Part shown: positions 35,660 to 41,810 of the stretch, in pieces
How positions within the stretch are numbered: position 1 is the stretch's first letter
How the letters are laid out: the number at the start of each line of letters is the position of its first letter
Assembly: GCA_023667055.1 (NCBI GenBank)
Contig: JAMPAV010000014.1
Location: forward strand, 1-41,810
Reading direction: 5' to 3'
Origin: Muribaculum sp.
GTDB taxonomy: Bacteria; Bacteroidota; Bacteroidia; Bacteroidales; Muribaculaceae
DNA: 41,810 nucleotides
Notes under the pieces: generated by a model
What the model saw: the letters and a program-made list of their open reading frames with translations, nothing else
The model's database searches: none
What the model was told of the DNA's origin: nothing
Position numbers and translations under genes: made by a program

Positions 35660-37426
35660 TTATTTTGGATTGGACAAAAGGGAGCGAATGTCGGCTGCAA
35701 TGGTGTCGGGGGTGAGATGGCATTCTGTGGCCAATTTCTTACCATTGTAGCGGTCAAGAAATTCTTTCGGAATTCCATGGCATATCACTCTCATGCCGGT
35801 GTTGCCATAATAGCGTGCTATCTTCTCTCCGAAACCTCCATCAAGTACTCCGTCTTCAAGTGTGATGATGTAGTCATGGTCTTTCCTCAAATTCTCAAGC
35901 ATATCCTTGTCAATTCCGCTAAGGAATACCGGGTTGATAAGTGTCGTTGAGATTCCTTCGTCATACAATTTGCCGACAGCATCGAGTGCTGCTTTAAAGG
36001 TGCTACCGGCGGCAATGACTGCCACGTTCTCACCTTTCTGAAAGATGCGGAATTTATTGAGGTCATAATAATCTTCTTTAAATTCCTTGCCTGATTCCCA
36101 AACTATTCCACCCGGTTGGCGTATTGCCACAGGATAATCAGTCTGTTTTACAGCCCAACGCAGCATCGACTGGAATTCCTCTTTGCATGTTGGCGCGAGA
36201 TATACCCATTCCGGTATATTGCTGACCAAAGCAATGTCAAACCATCCAAGGTGTGTGGCGTCATTGAGTCCATATATTCCCGTGCCAAAAATGGCAAGTA
36301 CCATCGGATTTCTATTGATGGCTACATCCTGCGACAATTGGTCGTAGGCTCTCTGAATGAAGGAACTCATAACGCCGAATACAGGCCGGGCGCCTCCCTT
36401 TGCCATGCCTGATGCCAAGGCAACACCCTCTTGCTCGGCAATGCCAACATCTATAAACTGGCTTCCAGCTTCGCGGCGACGATCGGGGTCAAACCCAATA
36501 ACACCGGGAGTACCTGCTGTGATGACGGCTACTCCTGGATTTTCCTTAATCAATGGCGTCATTGTCTCATAAAAAATATCAGCCCAATTTGCAGACTCGC
36601 TAACATTTAGCAGTTGACCTGATGGAATGTCGAATGGAGCCGAAAAATGGAATGTCTCTCTGTCAGCCTCTGCATACTTATATCCCATTCCCTTCTGGGT
36701 GTTCACATGAACCACGATAGGGTAGGGGTAGTCTTTAACTTCCTCAAATGCCTTAACAAGAGAACGTATGTCGTTGCCATATTTCACATAACGGTAGGCA
36801 TATCCAAGACTGCGGAAATAGTTAGGCACACCCTCTCCATTGGTGTTTCTGAGCAAACGCAGGTCGGCATAAAGACCTCCATGATTTTCGGCAATTGACA
36901 TGTCATTGTCGTTGACCACAACGATGAAATTGGAGCCAAGTGTAGCACCAAAATCAAGACCCTCAAAGGCCTCACCACCGCTAAGAGATCCGTCTCCTAC
37001 CACAGCAACCACTCTTTCCTTTCCTCCGGCAAGGTCACGAGCCTTGGCCAGGCCACCGGCCAGACTCACAGCAGTTGAAGTGTGACCGATTGTGAAAAGA
37101 TCAAACTCGCTTTCCTTCGGATTTGTGAAGCCGGACACGTCATTGTAGTGATCCGGATCCGTAAAAGCCTGCATTCTGCCCGTCAACATCTTGTGGACGT
37201 ATGTCTGATGAGAAACATCGAAGACAAGCTTGTCTGCCGGTGCATCAAACACATAGTGGAGTGCCACAGTGGCTTCAAGGAAGCCGAGGTTCGGTCCCAC
37301 ATGTCCGCCGTGGATGGCAAGTTTCTTAAGAAGAGTTTTACGAAGTTCTTTTGATAAATCGGTCAATTCATCCATCGACAATCCCTTGATATCTGATGGG
37401 GATTTTATTTTTGAGAGGTCAATCAT
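35660..37426 (-). CDS. Dxs-family thiamine diphosphate enzyme, divergent paralogue
   Basis: A 588-residue member of the 1-deoxyxylulose-5-phosphate synthase family, shorter than typical Dxs (about 620-640). The thiamine diphosphate site is intact: VVGDGSLSGGEAFEGLDFG and NDNDMSIAENHG bind the cofactor, and the catalytic Glu is in VGIAEQEGVALASGMA. Where true Dxs has D-R-A-G-x-x-G-x-D-G-x-T-H-x-G, this protein has FGTGIYGLNDATHLG (about 379-393), and the later Y-P-R-G becomes RQPGG (about 433-438). Both arginines that hold the phosphate of glyceraldehyde 3-phosphate are thus lost. It probably uses a different acceptor or has lower activity; automatic annotation would call it dxs. The gene stands alone with its own terminator. 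Confidence 0.82.
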   Translation of the reverse strand: MIDLSKIKSPSDIKGLSMDELTDLSKELRKTLLKKLAIHGGHVGPNLGFLEATVALHYVFDAPADKLVFDVSHQTYVHKMLTGRMQAFTDPDHYNDVSGFTNPKESEFDLFTIGHTSTAVSLAGGLAKARDLAGGKERVVAVVGDGSLSGGEAFEGLDFGATLGSNFIVVVNDNDMSIAENHGGLYADLRLLRNTNGEGVPNYFRSLGYAYRYVKYGNDIRSLVKAFEEVKDYPYPIVVHVNTQKGMGYKYAEADRETFHFSAPFDIPSGQLLNVSESANWADIFYETMTPLIKENPGVAVITAGTPGVIGFDPDRRREAGSQFIDVGIAEQEGVALASGMAKGGARPVFGVMSSFIQRAYDQLSQDVAINRNPMVLAIFGTGIYGLNDATHLGWFDIALVSNIPEWVYLAPTCKEEFQSMLRWAVKQTDYPVAIRQPGGIVWESGKEFKEDYYDLNKFRIFQKGENVAVIAAGSTFKAALDAVGKLYDEGISTTLINPVFLSGIDKDMLENLRKDHDYIITLEDGVLDGGFGEKIARYYGNTGMRVICHGIPKEFLDRYNGKKLATECHLTPDTIAADIRSLLSNPK

Positions 37427-37540
37427 AAGATTTTAGTTCATTTTTATTTTCTATAGTATAACACCAAATAAGTTTAAAAGATTATTCTTTCTATGAAAAT
37501 TTGAGGTCGCATCTTTTTGGAAAAGGACACAAGAAGAAGT

Positions 37541-38914
37541 CTATTCATCCTCTGGTAAAGTCTCCCGATGCTTCGGAAGGGTGATGTTGAGGAATAGCCA
37601 TCCGAGGAAACCTGCAAGGAAAGAACCTACAAGTATTCCGAGTTTAGCATTGTTGAGTAAATCAGTCAAGTATGGATCCCCTGTGCCAAACGTCAGATTG
37701 GCTATGAAGAGCGACACGGTGAACCCTATTCCACCAAGCACTGAAACCGCAGCAAGCTGCGCCCAGTTGACACCTTCAGGCATAGGTGCCCACTTGGCTT
37801 TAATGCATATCCAACTAAATGCAAAGATTCCCATGAATTTACCAAGCACAAGACCCATGATGATTGCCAGTGATATTCCTTGGAAAATAGCAGCCGGCTC
37901 GATGTCACCAAGCCAGATACCGGCATTGGCAAAAGCAAACACAGGCACTATGATATAGTTCACCACAGGATGGAGCGTATCCTCAAGGTCTTGCAGGGGC
38001 GATATGACTTTGTCCGACGCTGATTCTATTTCTTTTAGCCAGTTGGTTTGGTCTTTGCTTAGAATTCCTCTTTTCTCGAGATTTTCCTCATCGTCCTGTG
38101 AAAAATAACCGATGTTTTTTCTGATAGTCTTTATATATTTTTTTGGTGCATACACAGGTCTTGCCGGCACACAGAATGCAACAAGAACCCCTGCAATTGT
38201 GGGATGTATCCCTGATTGGAGAAACAGAAACCAGACTATTATTCCAAGTGTCACATAAAAGGTCTTCAGCTGCACTCCCGACTGTCCTCCTATTATCAGA
38301 AGAACAAGTACTCCGGCAGCCCATAGAAGCGACGTGAAGTCTATTTCTGATGTGTAAAATATGGCTATAACAAGAATGCCACCGATATCATCTACAACAG
38401 CAAGTGTTGTCAGGAAAATTTTTAATCCGAGAGGAACTCGTTTGCCCAGCATCGCCAATACGCCAAGAGAAAAAGCAATGTCAGTAGCCATTGGGATTGC
38501 CGCACCCTTTGTATAATCACTGCCATTTGCTATGGCTATAAAAATGGCCACGGGCACAAGCATTCCACCAATCGCGGCCACTATGGGCAGTAGAGCTTGG
38601 CGAAAGGAAGACAATTCTCCCTCCAGTACTTCACGCTTGATTTCAAGACCTACCGAAAAGAAAAACACCGCCATCAGTCCGTCATTTATAAATGCCATAA
38701 TCGACATTGGATGACCATGGTGACTGAACAAGTTAAACTCTCCAACTTGTAATGCAATTTCATGAGTCCAAAGGCTATTGTAGAAATCATGAAGGAACGG
38801 GATGTTGACTATCAGAAGTGCTAAGGCCGTGGCTGCCATCAGCACGGTGCCTCCATTGGTATGATTACGTATATTCTTGTTCAGAATGAAAATTGAATGA
38901 GCCATGGTCTCCAA
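37541..38914 (-). CDS. nhaA: Na+/H+ antiporter NhaA
   Basis: A 457-residue inner-membrane antiporter that exchanges Na+ for H+ and maintains pH and sodium balance. About twelve membrane helices can be traced. The ion-binding Asp pair is present in TTLAVVDDIGGILVIAIFYT, and PMATDIAFSLGVLAMLGKR and GVLVAFCVPARP are family blocks. It is longer than the E. coli protein because of a hydrophilic insert of about 60 residues (DDEENLEKRGILSKDQTNW) in the middle, common in Bacteroidetes homologues. Gaps of more than 100 bases on both sides suggest a single-gene unit. Confidence 0.94.
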   Translation of the reverse strand: METMAHSIFILNKNIRNHTNGGTVLMAATALALLIVNIPFLHDFYNSLWTHEIALQVGEFNLFSHHGHPMSIMAFINDGLMAVFFFSVGLEIKREVLEGELSSFRQALLPIVAAIGGMLVPVAIFIAIANGSDYTKGAAIPMATDIAFSLGVLAMLGKRVPLGLKIFLTTLAVVDDIGGILVIAIFYTSEIDFTSLLWAAGVLVLLIIGGQSGVQLKTFYVTLGIIVWFLFLQSGIHPTIAGVLVAFCVPARPVYAPKKYIKTIRKNIGYFSQDDEENLEKRGILSKDQTNWLKEIESASDKVISPLQDLEDTLHPVVNYIIVPVFAFANAGIWLGDIEPAAIFQGISLAIIMGLVLGKFMGIFAFSWICIKAKWAPMPEGVNWAQLAAVSVLGGIGFTVSLFIANLTFGTGDPYLTDLLNNAKLGILVGSFLAGFLGWLFLNITLPKHRETLPEDE

Positions 38915-38966
38915 TATAGTTTAAGTAAGTTTTTTTCTCTTATATATGAGGCATAGCCTGTTGGGA

Positions 38967-38984
38967 TGTGCTGATAAATGCACA
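38967..38984. other. Small hairpin between the methyltransferase and nhaA genes
   Basis: TGTGC and GCACA pair around TGATAAAT, in the 135-base spacer after the methyltransferase stop. There is no T run on the minus strand, so a terminator role is weak. Nothing else is seen in the spacer. Confidence 0.3.
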
Positions 38985-39049
38985 AAAATTTTAAGCAGAC
39001 TATTTAGTTTATCTTTTTAACAAATAATTTGGGTAATGGTTGAAACAAA

Positions 39050-40255
39050 TTATAATTCAGACGCTCTTACTAAGTGATGGGAACCATTATATCTGAAGGC
39101 ATAAATATAATCTGTTCCACCTTGGATTAGATTGTATTTGTTGCAAATCTGCTGAGCATCAAGAGGATAATTTCTTGTCACCACGTTGAATTTAAAATTT
39201 GTCAGTTTTTTCATATCTTTCTTATTAAGAGACATCAGAATTCGAAGTGTTCTTCCCGGAAAATCATTGTAAAATGTGTCGGATAGAAAAAGATGAGTAT
39301 TGATGTCAGCTTTTTTTAGATCGGGGTATCTTGATGTGAGAGTTTGCCAGTCTGCCGTCTTCATCACGGCCGCATTGGGTTCATAGATGTAATTGTAATT
39401 GGTAGGGGAGGATTGTGTTGCGTATTGCAGCAATTTGTTGTCGTTAAGATTACTTGTCTTACAATTGAATTCAGAGATAGTCTTATCCCAGTCGAGGTCT
39501 ATTGCTGTGACACCTGAAAATTCCTTTCCCTTTGATATTTCAATCAATGTTTCTTTACATTCACCTCTGAAACAGACCACGTATATATGATAAAGATTCT
39601 TCACCGTATTGATTATAAACGATATATCGAGTAGTGGAGAACTCTTTATCATAAATCTGTCGGTATGATCCATTATCAACGGCAGATTGCCGGTTACATC
39701 TGGGATGCAATCAGAGAGGGCGTGCAAACGTTTGCCTTTGATATTGCGGCGTGCCGGGTCTGCATAAATGACATCAAATTTTTGTTGATTTTTTCTTAAT
39801 TCTTCTATGGAGTCATTACAAATAATCTCTATATTTTTATCAACCTTGAATATTTCTGAATTGTGTCGTAACCAACCACATTTTGTGTTGTCTATTTCGC
39901 ATGAGGTTACCTCAATATCAGCCTTTGCGAATGTGAGATCATCAATGCCAAGTCCGGCTGTCATATCAAAAAGTGATGAGCCTTTGTCAATCAAAGATGC
40001 GTGAAACCGAGCGACAGCTTCGTTTGTTGCCTGTTCTGAAGCAACCAATGAAGGGAACATAAATAAAGGATTGTCGGTAAAGCTTGGGATTTTCTTTCTG
40101 GCTTTACGTCGTGCCTCGATTTGCGTAAAAGCAAATTCGAGATTTAGATTTCCAAAGTCTTGTATGTTTTTATCGGAATATTTCAAACGCAATCTATTCA
40201 CATCGTCATTGGCATGTGTCGCTACGAAGTCTAAGAATGTTTGTGAGATTTTCAT
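39050..40255 (-). CDS. Class I SAM-dependent methyltransferase of the PG_1098 / THUMP-like type
   Basis: About 401 residues from the ATG at 40255, preferred because upstream residues (to 40297) are poorly conserved-looking and MKISQTFLDF fits the family start. A helical N-terminal domain is followed by a Rossmann methyltransferase fold: SAM loop SLFDMTAGLGIDDLTFA (about 105-121), acidic residue in VTSCEIDNTK, and YADPARRNIKGKR, the D-P-A-R-R motif typical of this family in place of D/N-P-P-Y. The C-terminal 90 residues match the THUMP-like domain. The substrate is unknown; RNA is likely given THUMP domains elsewhere. Found widely in Bacteroidetes. Confidence 0.82.
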   Translation of the reverse strand: MKISQTFLDFVATHANDDVNRLRLKYSDKNIQDFGNLNLEFAFTQIEARRKARKKIPSFTDNPLFMFPSLVASEQATNEAVARFHASLIDKGSSLFDMTAGLGIDDLTFAKADIEVTSCEIDNTKCGWLRHNSEIFKVDKNIEIICNDSIEELRKNQQKFDVIYADPARRNIKGKRLHALSDCIPDVTGNLPLIMDHTDRFMIKSSPLLDISFIINTVKNLYHIYVVCFRGECKETLIEISKGKEFSGVTAIDLDWDKTISEFNCKTSNLNDNKLLQYATQSSPTNYNYIYEPNAAVMKTADWQTLTSRYPDLKKADINTHLFLSDTFYNDFPGRTLRILMSLNKKDMKKLTNFKFNVVTRNYPLDAQQICNKYNLIQGGTDYIYAFRYNGSHHLVRASEL

Positions 40256-40378
40256 GTGAAAGCAGTTTTTGTACATATTTATAACAAAAAAGTTCACTGT
40301 TCTATCCTATTTAACATAATACTGATTATATCTTATATGGATAAGGGGGTAATTGTGATGTAGGGTTAAGGATCCTTT

Positions 40379-40431
40379 CCTCAAAAACTCAGATTATATT
40401 CTGACATCATAACCTTAAGAATATTTTGAGG
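40379..40431. other. Nested inverted repeat between the methyltransferase and XRE genes
   Basis: CCTCAAAA (40379-40386) pairs with TTTTGAGG (40424-40431), enclosing a smaller hairpin TCAGA/TCTGA (40389-40404). It lies after the XRE stop on the minus strand but lacks a T run. Its role is unclear; the 204-base spacer holds nothing else recognisable. Confidence 0.35.
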
Positions 40432-40459
40432 TGTGGGTATTACAGATAAATAGATGATT

Positions 40460-40999
40460 TTATTTTGATGGAATGAATGTTTCGAAGGTGGAATCATCAT
40501 AATAAACCGTGATTTGGGTAACTCTTCGAGGATTTTTTTGAATTTTATCTATTTGCATCTGCAATTCCACTATCTTTTTGTTATCTTCAAGTTGCTGATA
40601 TATCGAATCTTTTACTGTGTTTTCAGTAGGATTTAAGGCTTTGAGATTTTGATATCTGTTGCAAGTCGGTGCATCGGTAGGATTTTCTGAAGCTTCAAAA
40701 GAATTTTTTTGACTATAGTCTCTGGGGAGAACTGGATTAGCAGATTTAGGAGATTCATCTTGATTCCTGGAGGACGATTTCATACTACCCTCACCAAACA
40801 TAAGCCACATTATAGACAAATCAGGATAAGCTGCATGAATCTTCTTAATCAGTATATCGCTTACCTTCTGATTGCGACCTGACAGTAATTGTGAGAAAGA
40901 TGGACGAGGAATTTCACACGAATCCGCAAATTGAGATGACTGCACCCCAATTGAGTCCATAAAGAGTTTTAGACGAGTTCCAAAATTTTCCTCCATCAT
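40460..40999 (-). CDS. XRE-family helix-turn-helix regulator
   Basis: A 180-residue regulator from the ATG at 40999. The helix-turn-helix lies at about residues 5-60 (SSQFADSCEIPRPSFSQLLS with GRNQKVSDILIKKI after it, then WLMFGEGSM), a pattern common in Bacteroidetes XRE proteins. The middle is Ser/Asn/Pro rich and probably disordered; about 130-155 (QQLEDNKKIVELQMQIDKIQ) may form a short coiled coil for dimerisation. The frame is open to 41059, but the promoter (TSS near 41022) lies inside that extension, so the start at 40999 is preferred. Copies of a TTTGCA motif overlap the promoter and suggest that it represses itself. Confidence 0.85.
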   Translation of the reverse strand: MMEENFGTRLKLFMDSIGVQSSQFADSCEIPRPSFSQLLSGRNQKVSDILIKKIHAAYPDLSIMWLMFGEGSMKSSSRNQDESPKSANPVLPRDYSQKNSFEASENPTDAPTCNRYQNLKALNPTENTVKDSIYQQLEDNKKIVELQMQIDKIQKNPRRVTQITVYYDDSTFETFIPSK

Positions 41000-41005
41000 A
41001 GTCCT

Positions 41006-41679
41006 ATTTGCATTTGTTTTTAGATTTGCAAAGTTACAAAATAAAAATGCAAATTCCAAATTTTAAGATTAAAAGTTTCAATTCCAAATTCCAAATTTTA
41101 AATTCAAAACTCTACAAATTTAGTTTGCATATTTGAATTTGCAATTGAATTAATAGTTTAGATATTAGGTGTAATTTATTAAGAGTTAATACAAAATCTC
41201 GAAATAATTTAATGTGAATCTGTAGTATGGAAAAACTTGAGGGATATTCTCACGTAACATGACAGCAGTACTATAGTTAATATAATCAATATTATGGATA
41301 TTAGATAAATATGAAATGTGTAAAAAAATGTTAATGCTACTAATTTTCAAATTATAGAGTGTTTGAATTTGCAATTTGCATTTTTTTATCGGATAGGAAT
41401 CCTTTAAGGTTGTTTTTAAATGCAAATTAGAAGTACGTTTGCAATTTGCTATTTGCATTATAGTTTAGGCCGATAGTTTAAAATGCAAATTATAAATTGC
41501 AAACTATTTATACAGCATAATAAGGTAGTTGTTTTAGTTCTTAAAACGAACACTACTCCCCCACTTCGTTTATTTAAAGTTGGTATTGTATGAGGAAAAA
41601 CAGATCAATATTTAGTGATATAATTACAATATTTTGTAGTATATTGTATTCCAAACTATTTTAAGTTTATAATTTGCAA
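41006..41679. repeat. Array of about 13 dispersed TTTGCA motifs in both orientations
   Basis: Copies of the core TTTGCA or its complement TGCAAA, usually within ATTTGCA(A/T), start at about 41006, 41024, 41047, 41123, 41137, 41367, 41374, 41420, 41437, 41451, 41483, 41497 and 41672, with a near-copy ATTTGCTA at 41444. Some are back to back with a seven-base step (41367/41374; 41437/41444/41451), others face each other (41483/41497). The stretch 41060-41760 is otherwise A+T-rich, non-coding DNA, also containing short AATTCCAAATT repeats at 41041-41100. Confidence 0.7.
41029..41059 (-). promoter_or_regulatory. Promoter of the XRE regulator, overlapped by TTTGCA motifs
   Basis: On the minus strand TTG (41059-41057) and TAACTTTG (41036-41029) are 20 bases apart. 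ATGCAAAT (41047-41054) lies in the spacer, ATTTGCAA (41024-41031) overlaps the -7 end and start site, and ATTTGCAT (41006-41013) is in the leader. Confidence 0.65.
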
Positions 41680-41689
41680 AATAAAATTA

Positions 41690-41723
41690 CAGCCAAAACA
41701 CTCAATTACAAGTATTTTGGCTG
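41690..41723. terminator. Hairpin with U-rich flanks, possible terminator
   Basis: CAGCCAAAA (41690-41698) pairs perfectly with TTTTGGCTG (41715-41723) around 16 bases. Both flanks are T rich when read outward (CAATTTT on plus; TAATTTTATTTT on minus). The gene it serves would be outside the window or on the minus strand beyond 41760. The last 50 bases hold no recognisable feature. Confidence 0.4.
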
Positions 41724-41810
41724 CAATTTTGAGGTATTTAATGTCTTGAGATTATGATATATGAAACGGACATGAACGGCTTTCGCCAAAGGGAATGAAA
41801 AAGGTGTATG

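Noticed and set aside
41186..41458. A 90-codon open frame on the minus strand within the TTTGCA array
   Set aside because: It is made largely of the A+T-rich repeats, has no family resemblance and no promoter, and its codons simply restate the repeated motif.
41006..41679. The repeated motif as a CRISPR array
   Set aside because: Repeats are only 6-8 bases long, occur in both orientations and are irregularly spaced; no cas gene is nearby.
41761..41810. A gene start at the right edge
   Set aside because: The two ATG codons there run into stop codons after a few codons.

Overview
The window looks like a chromosomal segment of a gut-type Bacteroidales bacterium. The best guess is Muribaculaceae or a close relative; the phylum is secure, the family is not. 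The evidence is Bacteroidetes-specific families (DUF5686, DUF5106, DUF4296, DUF4249, STN-type TonB-dependent receptors with ECF sigma factors), a type IX secretion-like C-terminal tail on the arabinanase-like enzyme, and several promoters matching the Bacteroides pattern TTG-N20-TAnnTTTG. No rRNA, tRNA, CRISPR array, insertion sequence or integrase was seen.

Layout. (1) 86-8072: a minus-strand DUF5686 outer-membrane protein faces a divergent plus-strand run of a CYTH phosphatase-like protein, a secreted GH43 enzyme, a BadF-type sugar kinase, a DUF5106 thioredoxin-like protein and a DoxX membrane protein. (2) 8117-16352: a tight housekeeping run of mnmA, a BFN/UVR protein, argR, an ArgC-like protein without its active-site residues, a short ssb, speA, truA and ligA. 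(3) 16480-24533: feoAB fusion, ddl, ileS and lspA. Ferrous iron uptake is preceded by a palindrome that could be a metal-responsive operator. (4) 24627-33806: a DUF4296 lipoprotein, then a cell-surface-signalling locus: ECF sigma factor, small beta-barrel protein, minimal anti-sigma, STN TonB-dependent receptor, DUF4249 lipoprotein, Omp85-like barrel and a lipid A-type phosphoethanolamine transferase. (5) 33760-41059, minus strand: SprT-like protein, a DinD-RhuM fusion, a divergent Dxs paralogue, nhaA, a PG_1098-type methyltransferase and an XRE regulator. (6) 41000-41810: AT-rich non-coding DNA packed with copies of a TTTGCA motif.

The strongest leads for something undescribed are: the TTTGCA motif array overlapping the XRE regulator's own promoter; the DinD-RhuM fusion with a shortened RhuM part; the ArgC-like pseudoenzyme fixed next to argR and in the same run as speA; the Dxs paralogue missing both arginines that hold the acceptor phosphate; and the surface-signalling locus, where a sigmaE-like promoter sits between the sigma gene and its apparent targets and the anti-sigma lacks a FecR domain. 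All functional statements come from reading motifs by eye; no database search was run.
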